A program made the translations under genes and the position numbers. Below are positions 22,291 to 33,382 of a DNA stretch of 64,000 nt, piece by piece. How positions within the stretch are numbered: the first letter of the stretch is position 1; each line of letters starts with the position of its first letter. The notes under the pieces were generated by a model. It was given only the letters and a program-made list of their open reading frames with translations. It was not told the DNA's origin and ran no database searches. Source of the DNA: Daedaleopsis sinensis (lineage: Eukaryota > Basidiomycota > Agaricomycetes > Polyporales > Polyporaceae); the NCBI GenBank assembly GCA_033807695.1, contig CM066302.1:2852001-2916000 (forward strand), given 5' to 3'.

Positions 22291-23216
22291 GCTGGTCGGG
22301 GGTAGTAGAGAGTAAGTAGAGCGGGAAGAGTGAGTGTGCTGTTCGTCTAGGTCGGGCAGTATTATACTCATGTGTTTACCGTAGACGTCCGAGTTTGCGC
22401 TGCTGTGCATGTCCTTGAAACTGCCAACGCTGGAGTATAGACTCCACATCCTAGTGGGGCTCGCGGCCCGTGCTAGCGTTGATGGGAACAGCCTATCACA
22501 CAGGCCGCGCGCAGGATGAGTAGTTCTATGCACATATGTTACCCTACGTCCGTGCACAACGGATACTCCTCTCGCCTTGCTCCACAGAGTCGGGGTTGCA
22601 TCTGGTTGCATGCGTAGTTGACGAACACGTCACTTATAGTTTCGATGCGCAGTCAACAGTCACAATTCGGGGCTAGAGGGTTGACGGAGGGGCCTCCTAG
22701 CCTCTCTACTGAACCCAACACGCCCCCTCATCCGCCATCGCATCTAAGAATGTCGCTTCGCGCGGATTGAAGAAGATATCCTAACACGACGATGACTTGG
22801 TCGAGAAACTGTATCTACACGGTTCAGAGACTCATACAGTGGTCAAGACCACTGGCACCTCCCTAGCCCTACTGTCTCCATCAATCGTTCTTTGCATCTT
22901 AAAATGTCCACCTGGTGAGCTATCAAGAGGACCCATTTTCAGATATACATGTACTTGCTTGGTCGAAGCGACTCCCTTGAACTTGATTGACAACTTTCTC
23001 CTAGTAGGCCAGGGCACCAGTGGCAGGCTCGGGGATCAGTCTCGGCAGTCCCCGCTGCCCATTCGTGAAGACTAAGCTTGCGATTGTACAACATGATTCT
23101 CAGCGACGCGCATGACAAACAATACATCCCAGAACACACTGTAACGTCCACACCTCTTCGAATTCCTTGCTTGCGATAAGTTTGACCGGACATTAACAAC
23201 CTCCTCCTCCTCCTCC
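22291..23216. other. Spacer inside the tandem duplication
   Basis: This stretch contains the upstream region of gene A and, from about 22650, the start of the second duplication unit. The motif ATGCGTAGTTGACGAACACG (22610) recurs at 24254 upstream of gene B, so promoter-proximal DNA was duplicated with the genes. No separate gene is seen. Confidence 0.5.
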
Positions 23217-23908
23217 TCATCCAGCTGCAGCAGCGGTATCAGCAGCCGCCGAAACACCGGCATCAGCATTCGCCGCGCGTTCGCGACGCTCCTCCTCGCA
23301 CACGATGAACGAGAGCACGACGGCGTCCAGGAAGGGGACCGCCTCCGGGCCGACCTCGATCCGCATATTCCGCCGCGAGGTGAAGAACCCGCGTTTCGCG
23401 CTGTGGCTTTCTGCTACGGGCACCTTCGACTGGGCGTCGAGCAGCTGCGGTCCGCGCCCCCCCAAACATAGCCATGTCATTAATGTGAGCGTTCCTGCCT
23501 CTCAGCCAGACGTGGACACTTACGCGGAACGATCTCGAGCCGCTGCGCTGCTTCCATCGGTAGGTCCTCCCGTTTGGGGCGACAAACACCCGCGAGCTAC
23601 GCCGGAGAAAAACAGTAAGCGAGCCCCTTCGACGTTAACAGTGCACAGCGACAGCGGACGACGTACCTCGACCAATACCCCTTCTTGGGCAGCCACTCCG
23701 CGAGCTCTCGCGTCTCTCCGCGGTAGGTCACCCTGTCGTGCCCCCAGCGCCGCTTGTACACGCCGACCACCCGCCTGCTAGCGTCGCGGACCGTCGTCGT
23801 GCGCTTCACGAGGCGGAAGGGCGTAGAGATCTCGAAGAGGAGCGCTCCGGACGCCTCGTGGACGACTCTCGAGTTGAACGGATCGTTCGTGGCGAAGATT
23901 ACGTTCAT
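23217..23908 (-). CDS. DUF6593 gene B, 180 aa
   Basis: Exons 23908-23667 (242 nt), 23596-23524 (73 nt) and 23444-23217 (228 nt) join in frame to 180 residues. The DUF6593 landmarks are present: MNVIFATNDPFNSRVV, LLFEISTPFRL, TTTVRDAS, VTYRGE, ELAEWLPKKGYWS, VFVAPNGRTYRWKQ, VAESHSAKRGFFTSRR, FLDAVVLSFIVCEEERR. It ends in an Ala-rich stretch and stops at TGA (23219-23217). Directly after that TGA, in the same frame, the DNA would encode GGGGGGC and another stop, matching the Gly-Cys tail of gene A. The ancestral tail was therefore lost by a stop codon. The fold (Tubby-like barrel by family) suggests membrane or phosphoinositide contact; this is inference. B lies head-to-tail with A in a tandem duplication. 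Confidence 0.82.
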
Positions 23909-24851
23909 CCTGGCGGGGCGTGGTAGAGAGTAAGTAGAGGGGGGAAGAGTGAGTGTGCTGTTCGTCTGGGTCGCGCGCAGCACTGTACAAGTAATATACT
24001 TATGTGTTCGCCGTCGACGTCCGACTCCGCGCGGCTGTGCATGCCCTTAATTGAAACATAGCTCGAGCTCCACCTCCCAGCTGGAGTAACTTGCATGCCA
24101 TTGTTCACAGGAACAGCCTATCGCACCGCAGGATGAGCAGTACTGTACCACGTACATAGGTTACGCTATGCGTCCGTGCACAACGGAGCCTCTCCGCCTC
24201 TCGCCTTCCTCCATGGAGGACTTGGCCTTGCGCACTGCGCAGTCGGGTTCACATGCGTAGTTGACGAACACGTTACTTTGCGATCCGCAGTCAATCGATA
24301 TCGTCGAGCTCAAGTCTGAAGATCTGATCGCACATCACTAGCACTGGCGAGAAGTCACATTCCACTAGTTCATAGCATGCAGCAGCAGCACAGTAGCAGA
24401 AACACCGTACAGGACGACCGGGCGAGCGAGCGAGCGCTAATAAGACTATCGTGAACAACGTGCGGATGGTCGGGAGTGGTTAGTAAATACGTATGCGACA
24501 TGTACATGCAGCAGCGGCCGGGAATATGCGTGCGTTATAAGTATACGCCGATGCGGGGGATAGATGAGATGAGATGAGATGAGATGCATGAAAGGAGGGG
24601 CGCAGTAGGGTAGGAGGGGCAGGAGACGCGGCAGGATACGTACGTACAGGGGCAGAGAGGCAGATGGTGTAGAGTAGGACTAAATGTCAATGAGCAAGTA
24701 AAAGGAGCGTGCGGGGGATGGATGGCGTGAGCGCGCTGTACTGTACCGGATTAAGACGAAGACGAACAACGAATCATGAATGCCGCAGCAATAAATACGC
24801 GTAAAGTCGTGAAAAAACTGGTGCGCACAATCCACGGGGGAAGAGGGAGTC
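23909..24851. other. Intergenic; GAGAT microsatellite and downstream flank
   Basis: About 940 bases. The left part is gene B upstream DNA, duplicated from the gene A flank to about 24290. A pentamer repeat (GAGAT, about five copies) lies at 24563-24587. The right part is the presumed 3' region of the next minus-strand gene. Nothing else is seen. Confidence 0.5.
24563..24587. repeat. GAGAT microsatellite
   Basis: Five consecutive near-perfect GAGAT units in the noncoding DNA between DUF6593 gene B and the long coiled-coil gene. Confidence 0.8.
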
Positions 24852-27800
24852 CTACACCTTGAACGACTTCTGGTGGTTCGGCGTGACGATGTCCGAGTTG
24901 CGCCGCGTCGGCGCCGCGGACGCGGGGCTCCGCACGCCCGGGAGCGCAGACATGCTCTGCCGGCGCGACGGGCCCTGGTTCTGCGTCTTGAGCTCCTCGA
25001 GCGAGATGCCCAGCATCTCGCACAGCTCCCGCTGCGCCTGCACCATCGCGCGCAGGTCCGCGCTCGGCGAGTACGAGTCCGCGGTACCCCACGCGGGCGT
25101 GAGCACGCGCCCGCGCTCGCGCTCGTACGACGCGAACGTGCCCATCGAGCTCCGCGGCGCGAACTCGCCCGACGGCGGGAAGAACATGTTCAAGTCCATC
25201 CGCAGCGGGATCGGGGGCACGGGCGGGATGTCCTCCGCGCCGCTCGGGCCCGCCCACACCCCGGGCGACGCCGCGCCGCTGTACCGGTGGCTGCTGCTCA
25301 TCGACGAGCGTTGGCTGCGCCTGTTCATCGACATCGAGCGCAGGCCCGCCTTCGACGCGCGCTGGCTGTTCTTGCGTGCGACGAGGACGCGGCTCGAGCG
25401 CCTGCTGGGCGTGATGCTGTCCTTGTCCTTGTCCCGGTCCCGTTCCCTGTCCCTGCCCCGCTCGCCCTTGTCCGCCCCGCCCTTGCCCGTGCCCGCAGGG
25501 CTCAGCAGGGGGCTCGGGTCGGCCATGATGCGGTCCGTGAAGTCGTCGAACTCCTGCGCGACCTCCTGCGCCTCGCGCCACGCCTCGTCGCGCTCCGCCT
25601 CGAGCATCGCGACTTGCTCGCGCAGGCGCTGCACCTCGCCGACCTGCTTCAGGAAGCTCGAGTTCAGCTTCCGGAGCGCCATCGCGAGCGCGCTGCGCTG
25701 GTGCACGTCGCGCAGGTGCTGCAGCTGCGCGCGCTGCTCCGTGCCCACGTACAGCTCCTCCGCGGCCTGGTCGAGGCCCGCGGACACGTCCCCGAGCTCC
25801 TCGAGCATGCGCGCGGCCGTCGCGCCCTGCTCCGCGGACAGCTCCCCGCCCTCCGCCAGCCGGCTCACGTTCGCGAGCAGCATGTTGCGCCGGCGCACGC
25901 CGAGCTTGTACGCGGTCTTCAGCTCGCCGCAGTGCTCCTCGAGCCGCGTGATCTCGTCGGGCAGTGCGCCGTCGAGCGTCTCGGACGGCAGGATGCGGAT
26001 CGCGGACGCGTCGGCGGACTGCCGGATCGCAGTCGAGACGATGGTCTGCAGCTGCTGCGACGTAAGCGTCCACTGCGCGGCCTCCATCGTCAGCCCGCGG
26101 TACCCGACGCGGCCCGGCTGGAACTTCGGCGCCGCGTGCGAGAGCAGCGACAGCACGCGCGCGTTGCTCGTGCTCGGGCCCGCCGCGTGGTGCGACGACA
26201 CCGACTCCGCGCGCCGCCGCGCCTCGTCCGCCTTGTAGCTCGGCTTTCTCGGGCCCTGCGGCAGGGGCGGGCGCGTGCGCGGGAGGCGTCTGCTCGGGGT
26301 GTTGTCGGGCGTGCCGTGTGTCGCGCCGAGCGGTGTGTTCGGCGGCGGCGACAGGTCGGGCGTCGCATCTCGCGATGGGGGCGCGGGTGTTCCGGCAGAT
26401 GGCACCTGAGAGGGAGGCGGTGTCTGCCTCCTGTGCTCCTCAATATTGTACGGCGGGGGCGGCTGCTCGACGCTGATCGAGGACGCGTGTGCATCCAGCC
26501 GTGACCGCCCGAGCGACGGCGACGAAGCTGCAGATGAGTTGGGAGGCGAGGGGAACGGGGAGAGGGAGCGCTTCCGCGGAACGGAACTCTGTGACGACGA
26601 CGACGCCTGTAGATGTGAGCTCGAGCGCATGCTCGACGTGCGAGAGAGCTCTGGAGAGTCCGCGTTTCCGTTTTGCGAAGCGAGCGGGGGCGGAGGCGGC
26701 AGCAGATCGAACGTCGGCGCATACGAGGGCGGGGGCGACGCGATGGGTTCGTCAGGGTTCATAACCGAGCGCTGTGAAGACGCCTCGGCAGCTTTCGTCT
26801 GGGCGGCAGAGCCCGAGGTCGCCGATGCATTCTGCCCTTGCCCTTGACTCTGGCTCGAGTTCAGATTTGACCCTGGAGCTTGGTTCTGCGAGGTCGCGTT
26901 TGAGAGCAGGGTGCTCACAGAGCCCGATCGATCCCTCCTAGGCGCTTGAGAGTGCGCTTGCTGTGTCGCGAATGTCGTGTACATCGCACCGCTGGTCGGC
27001 GGCTCGGGCACCGTCGAGTACGTCGAGACCGCTCTCGACGCGACCTGCTCCTCGATGGCCGTCAGCCGTTTCGCCCCCGCTTTCGGGACTGGGGACGCGG
27101 GCGGGTCAACACTCGAGGGCTGTATGCTGTCCGCCGAGCTGCTGCTCTCGCCCGTGAGCGGAGGGGTGGGCGGAACGCGCGACGCCCGAGTGCTTGGCTT
27201 CGAGTACAGGCTTCCCGACATGCGGGGGGCGGGTGCCCCACGCTGCGTCAAGCGCATGATGTCCAGAACGCGAGCCGGCCCGGCGCGAGTAGTGTTCCGA
27301 TCAGCCGAAGGTCGTGAGCCGTTCGCAGGAGGTGAGATGAAGCTCGCCGACCACAGAGGCGAGAACGCGTTCGGGGTCTCTGGGAACGTCTGCCGGTCCG
27401 TCAGAGACGTCGACAGCATGGACTCCCCGCTCGAGCTGTTCATCGGCGTGGGCACTCCACCGTTGTCCTCGGAACGGCGCCCGAGCGAAAGCGGCGGTGG
27501 GGGCCCCGACGGTCGCGAGATCTGGACCGGGAAGTTGTCTAGGAGATCGGGGGAATCAACGGGTGTGTCGACTGTCGAGAAGCTGCCAAACCGTGTGGAT
27601 GTAGGGGTGGGGTTTACCGAGCTCGCGTTGGCAACGCCAACGGATGGCTGCGAGGACGGAACGAGCATAGATGAAGGGCGAGACTCGCCGATGGGAAGGA
27701 GGATGGCGGGACGGGTTGGTTGGTTCATTCCATTGCGGGGAGCCCCAGTTTCCGACATCGTGCGAGTGATAGCGAGGCGTCCGACAGCGAATGCACCGGA

Positions 27801-29303
27801 GGAGCGCATCGTGCCAGGCATCGCAGCGTTCGGCACGAGCGCCCCTTTGCGCGTAGGTTCCTTCTGTTTTGAACTCGAAGTGGATCCCGCGGTGGAGGGG
27901 CGGGTAGATGGCTCTGTCACGGCGCGAACATGACCTGATCCTTCGCCAGTGCCCAGGGATGACGAACTCGCATTGCCTTCCAGATTCCCATTTCGTGGCG
28001 GTGCAGTAGAGTTTGCGAGCGAACGCGAAGAGGTGTTGGACGCGTTGGAGTTGCCCATGCCGATGATCACAGGAGTGTTGGGCAGGGATAGCGCAGGAGA
28101 CGATGCTTCCGAAATGGGAGAGATGGGCGGCATGCTCATCGTCTGTTCCCTGCGGAGGCGTCCTGTGCTCTTGGGACGTTTCAGTGGAGGTATGGCTTGA
28201 TCGCTGTCCCCATTGTCAAGCCCCGAAGCCACCGAGGTGCGCTTTCCCAGGGCGGTGCTGTCCATGCTCAACCCGAGCTCCGCACGGGACGGTAGACGAG
28301 GAACGGGGGGAACGGATGATGATCTTCCGCTCCCAGGTGATCCGACACTAACCCGCCGCTCGCGCGAGTACAGGTTGCTGTTGAGAGGGTGCTCACCCTG
28401 AGGCAGTGTTGCGGAGTCCTGACGCGTCATGCCACCCGACTTGTACTTGGATGCACGCGACTCGTTAGAGAGGATGAACGAGTTTACGTGCAGAACTTGC
28501 GCTAAACTCGACCCAGAGATTGCTGAGGACATATCGTCGGTTACAGCTGACGAGGGACTCGGGGGTCGGCTGCCCTTGGTCGGGAGGGGCGGGGGTACTC
28601 CGGAGCCGGTGTCATTGTGGTCGACTGGGGATGAACGCTGTACTTGGATTTTCGCGCTAGTAGCGTTATTAGGTATCCTGATCGGAGTGGGCTTCCTGAT
28701 AGAATATGACGCATTCTGCGGCATGTGTCAGTGTACAGATTGCACAAAGATGCGGGTACACTCACATTGTCGTGCGGCTCGTCCGAACTGCTGCGCGGGT
28801 GATACTGGAAGGATGTGTCGACGAATAGACGATTTGGCTAAGGAGGGATAAGGATAGAGCGCAAGCGGAGGAAGTGAAGGACTGTCGCGTACCTCGCGCG
28901 GCTCGACCTCCTCCACGATTGAGTCATCGGGATTGCTGCGAGCCCTGGTATGCTGAGCGAGGTCGCGACCGCCGTTGGGAAGGGAGACATTCCGTTTCGG
29001 CGGTGTACGGCTTTCAGAGGAGGACATGCTCGGGGGTAGCCATTCGGTAAGCGGTTCGCTGTCCTCGAAATCGAGCTGGAGCTGAGGAGAGTTAACGGAG
29101 ACGGAGTGGTCTATGCTGTTGGAAGGGCCGCGCGCGTTAGGGACGGTCGCGCCGAATGGGCCCTTTTCATGAATGTCCACGATCTCTGGAGACTCGAAGG
29201 AATCGGGAGATGGCGGAGACTGTGCTCGGCGAGGGATGATAGTGGAGAACTTCCTGCTTTTGTGGGCGAGAGTCTTGCGCTTGGTGGAAAAAACGGATAG
29301 CAT
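24852..29303 (-). CDS. Long Ser/Pro-rich coiled-coil protein, about 1,437 aa
   Basis: Three exons: 29303-28893, a 39-nt micro-exon 28804-28766 and 28715-24852. The first 900 residues are low-complexity, rich in Ser, Pro, Thr and Asn with scattered basic patches. From about residue 970 a folded part begins (FQPGRVGYRGLTMEAAQWTL, then TIVSTAIRQSADASAIRIL). It continues into helices (EITRLEEHCGELKTAYKLGVRRRNMLL) and a clear coiled coil (LREQVAMLEAERDEAWREA). A basic Ser/Arg linker and a C-terminal block (SADLRAMVQAQRELCEMLGI) follow. I do not recognise the family; the plan fits a cytoskeletal or polarity adaptor. The 3' third is about 70% GC with almost pure G/C third positions, which creates long false open frames on the other strand. 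The start is the ATG that opens a basic N-terminus (MLSVFSTKRKTLAHKSRK). Confidence 0.75.
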
Positions 29304-29693
29304 CGAAGTCAACAGGTAAGAGGGACGAAGGAAGAGCAGATAGACATAAGACGGGCAGGTGAAGACGCAAAGAAAGAGCCTGCAACGCGGAAAGGAGCGG
29401 TCGACGAGAGGAAGGGGGACGAGGAGGGGTGGAGGAGAGGGAGGAGAGGGAGGATGGTGATCCCATTGCCTTGCCCGAGTCGATGGCTGCCCATCAGCGC
29501 CTGTTGGCGCTCGACACTTGCGACCATCATCCCGCGCGCCTCTCGTGTGCTCCCGGCCGCTGTGCAGTGCTCCCCTCTACTCGCCGCCTTGGACCTCTAG
29601 CTCTTAGTACTAGTACTAGTAGATCTCGAACGCTGCTGCTGTCGACGTCCGCACAAGCTAGCTCTGTTCGTCGACCACCGCGGGTGCACGCAC

Positions 29694-29766
29694 AAAAATG
29701 GAGCAACCGCACTGCGACCGCTGGGCCAGGCAAGCGCTAGCGACCCACTAACTGAGCTACGGTCGC
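29694..29766 (-). other. tRNA-like / Pol III-type element
   Basis: On the minus strand the sequence begins GCGACCGTAGCTCAGTTAGT, which contains a good Pol III A-box (TAGCTCAGTTAGTGG). It runs about 68 bases to a TTTTT terminator. The 7-base start GCGACCG can pair with CGGTCGC 46 bases later. A standard T-arm B-box (GGTTCGANTCC) is missing; only GGTTGCTCC is present at its expected position. It could be a broken tRNA, the head of a SINE, or a small Pol III transcript. It is too short and incomplete for a normal tRNA. Confidence 0.3.
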
Positions 29767-29969
29767 TGTACATGTACTGCCACCCATGTGCTCTACTCGC
29801 CCGCCTAGAGCATCCGCATCGCTACAGTCACCGACGTTAACTAGTAACTGCTCCTCCGTTGCTCTCAAGCCCGAATTCTACTATCTACACAGTCCAGACA
29901 TCCAAACCTACTCACGCTCGCCGAACTTCCTCCTCCTCGGAGTCCTCCTCCCGTCACCTGACTAGAACG

Positions 29970-31605
29970 CGAGACTCCCGGCTACGCCCTCGTCCCGGTC
30001 TCTTGCCCGGATGTTCAAATGTTCGGTATTCACCATTTTCGCATCAAAACCGTACGCTCCCTTGCGCCGCCCTCGACCTCCCTGATTGGTCCCGACTCCC
30101 GCCCAGCAGGGTCCAGGTCCCGCCGCCCCGCACTTTTCCACGGGGATCTGCAACTAGACCCGCTTCAGCCTTCCCGCCGATCTCGCAGGACCCTCCTCCT
30201 CCTGGCCCTGAGGAGAGGCACTCTTGAACGTCAATTTCACAATCACACTAGTACTGCTTCGGACGTTCCATCCGTAGGCAATTGCAAGCATCCGCAGTTC
30301 CCTCCCGACGCCGAGGCCTGCGGAACTCTAAAACTCAGAGAACTCTCGCTCAGGTGCGAGCACCTATGCAATACATTTGACGTCCGCCACCGCACTGCAA
30401 TCGGCAGCCACTGCTCTCTCTGCGCATGGAACTACAAACAGTGATCAAATCACATTTAGCTGCACACGCCCGTCCATCCGCCAGCGCCGTCCGCATCACG
30501 ACATACCATGACATACACACTTGCAGCCTGACGCCCCGTGTGTTCCGACATCCGCAAGCCCAAGGCCGACCGGATTCGCAGGGTGCAGGTGATGGTAAGT
30601 ATAACCCGCGTTACGTTGAGGCTGAAACGTCTTTGCCAGCGTTTGAGTCAGACCCTCCCTGTGAAACAAAGGTGCCGACGGCCGTTCACAGAGCCAAGTG
30701 CACAGAGACAGGTGCGTGACTGACAGTCAAACATGTATCGCTACTAGCGATGTGCAAGAGTAATATGTAAGTAATTGCTCCCACTCTCACGACATCGACG
30801 TCCCTCGAGCTCTCACTCCTCTATTAGCCATCCTTGCGTGCTCCCACCTGCAGCTGATCCGCCGGATAGCTGGGATGACCACACCAAATCTCCCGCTATC
30901 TGCAACTCTAACGTTAACTACGTACGCGCCGGGTACCATGCAGCGCCATACGACCCTTGACGCGGCAGCTCTGGCTACGCTCCGACGCCATCTCGGCGTG
31001 CAGCAGCTTCTCCGCCCTCGACGCCGCTTCCTGGTCTCCAGACAAACCACCGGCTGCTTCGCCATATGAACATCGCCCCGGGATTACGATCTCCACCCGC
31101 CTTTCCGCCGCCGACTCTCCAATGCGACCGTCGGGATCGGACCTATACAGCTGCTTTCACGCATGCGCAGTCTCCTGAGCTGTGACTGGGACGCTGCACA
31201 TGTCGCAATCGAACATCAATATCACGGCCCCTCTGACGTCGACGTCGACTTTACCTTCTGGATGCTGATGGCTGTCGGAGCCTCCCATGCATGGCGTGGC
31301 ATGCGCAGGAACTGTCCACGGCCTGGTCCTGTGTCAACGTCAACAAGTCGATGCCAGTGCCCGATATCTGTAACTATAGCCAGCGGCGAGCTCGGCGTTG
31401 CGACGTACTACCTGCAAGTTGAATTGGTGGCATGAGAGCGGACACGACTTCAAGTGCATAGTTCTGCGATTTTGCAAGTGATCTTATTGACAGGCCTTCG
31501 AATTCTGCTGATCGAAGCGACAATTCATATCGTTGGCCAGGTACCGCGGCTGGTCGAGAAGGCAGCATGTCATACGATATCGACGTCTTGCGCCATGGAG
31601 TCGTT
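29970..31605 (+). repeat. Large duplicated noncoding block, copy 1
   Basis: The DNA from TCTTGCCCGGATGTTCA (about 30000) through TTCACCATTTTCGCATCAAA, TCCCTGATTGGTCCCGACTC and TCCACGGGGATCTGCAACTA, and again from about 30968 to 31605, is nearly identical and in the same direction as 35402-36425. Copy 1 carries about 750 extra bases (about 30200-30960). The two copies lie about 4 kb apart and flank the F-box-type gene. Ends do not show clear TG...CA or target-site duplications, so LTR status is unproven. Confidence 0.7.
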
Positions 31606-31766
31606 CGGGGACCGGCTAGGAAGGGCGCGGTCTCCGTGGCCGTAGTGGCGAGAGACGCGGCTCGGACCGCGGCACCGGGGTGCGAGTGCGGGGCCGACGC
31701 TCGCTGGGCACCCGCTGATGGCCGTGATGGGGCGGACTGCCCACCAGAGAATTAATGCGGGAGATA

Positions 31767-31818
31767 GGGAGTGCGGAGGGGTATAAGGGTGAGGGAGTGC
31801 GGAGGGGTATAAGGGTGT
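31767..31818 (+). repeat. 26-bp tandem repeat, two copies
   Basis: The unit beginning GGGAGTGCGGAGGGGTATAA occurs twice head to tail with a 26-bp period inside the noncoding island. Confidence 0.85.
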
Positions 31819-33382
31819 CGAGGGCGGGGACAGGATATGGTGCGGGCGGCGGGCGGGAGGACTCAAGGAGCTGCAGCGTGTACTTGGGACAGAAATACAC
31901 TTGTGGCCACTCTACGCAGTGCGAGACGAGCTCGGGGAGACGACAGTTCCGACTCGAACTCGTACAGTACTCTACCGTAGTCTACTCTGAGTCGACGCGA
32001 AGGCTCGCACTTGGGCCGCACCTCGCACTCGCACTCCTCCCGCACTCGCACTCGACCCTCCGGACTACGCACACCCCACTCGTGCCGCCCATCAGTTCGC
32101 GCTCTGCCTGCACATCGCATTTGTACGCCTCCCGGGCCCCGAACTTGCTCGCCGCGACCTGAAGTTGCCATTGGCGGTGAGTAGTCTCGCCAGCGCCTAC
32201 ATGTCCGTATATGGACAGTGATCGCCGATGTTTCGCGACTCGCGCTTCTTGCTTCTGACCACCACCGCCTCCGCCGCACGTCATGGAAAGCAGACTGGGT
32301 GGTCGAGGACCGACACACATCTGCCACGACGCCCGTTTTTTCGAGCCGCACAGGAGACGGGATGTCGATGGTGGTCAGCTTCTCGGACAGACATACATGA
32401 ACGTGATCGAGGTCTGTCCCCACTCCCTCCACTCTCACTCTCGACTAACTGACGTTCATACTTACGGTTCTGCAGGGATACTGCAGCGGCTTGTCATGAC
32501 ACGTATTGCAATAATACAGACTGCTCTCGCACTTGCAGAGTATGGCCCCCTCTCCCAGCTACCCCCAAGCTTCCATGCTTTATGGCTTGCGCGGTCGAGT
32601 GCACATGTGTACGAGGGCAGAGCCAGCGCACTCAGTACGCCTACCGAGGTTCCCTGTACTCTACTCCCACCGCGCGCGAGTACCGGCGTTCGGGCGTGTA
32701 CGGAGAGATAGGTGGGAGAAGAACGCCACATGATGATGTGTAGACCGCGCTCTACCAGTGCTGACGGGTGGGGCGTACTGAATGACGCGGGCACGCTCAG
32801 AGAAGGTTCTCAACTGCGACGATTGAGGTCCGTCTCGACTCTCCACTATCCTCTCGCTCGCGACGGGCCAAAGTCTATGCTCACGATCTGAACTGTGCAG
32901 GGGTACTACAGCGGCCTGTCATGACATGTACTGCAATAACACAGTCTGCTCTCGCACTTGCATCGCCAGCGTGCTCAGTACACCTACCGAATTTTCCTGT
33001 ACTCAAATTCCACCGCGCGCGAGTCCCGGCGTGTGCGCGTGTAAGAGAGAGATAAGTTGGAGACAGGTGGGAGACAGGTGGGAGAAGAAAGCCACATGAG
33101 TGGACCGCGCTCTACCAGTGCTGACGGGCGGTGCGGATTGCGCCTATCGCGCGGGCGTGCGTATAATGCGAAGAGAGAAGGTTCTCAGGTGCGACACGAG
33201 GTGAGTCGTGCACCGATCTCTTGCAGGCTACAGACGGGTACTTAATCCGATTTCCGTTGGGCGACGCAGGATCCCAGCAATCTTCCATCGCGCACCATCT
33301 CTCGTACGTGTGTCTGAACTACGTATCCTCGAGACGAGACCGATGATGTTCGCGTTTCCTACAGCGAGGCGTCACATCCCCG

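Larger units (their letters stand above)
29304..33382. other. Gene-poor, repeat-rich 4 kb
   Basis: I find no convincing coding sequence here. The stretch holds a tRNA-like element (29694-29766), copy 1 of a large duplicated block (29970-31605), a 26-bp tandem repeat (31767-31818), and a diverged local duplication (about 32461-32820 and 32895-33200). Open frames exist on both strands but lack splice sites, conserved composition or recognisable domains. This is probably a decaying transposon or repeat island. Confidence 0.5.

Noticed and set aside
24873..26504. Plus-strand open frame of 543 codons (and 459- and 440-codon companions)
   Set aside because: It lies opposite the GC-rich end of the long coiled-coil gene, is Arg/Ala/His-rich, and has no domain. 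It is a shadow caused by G/C third positions.
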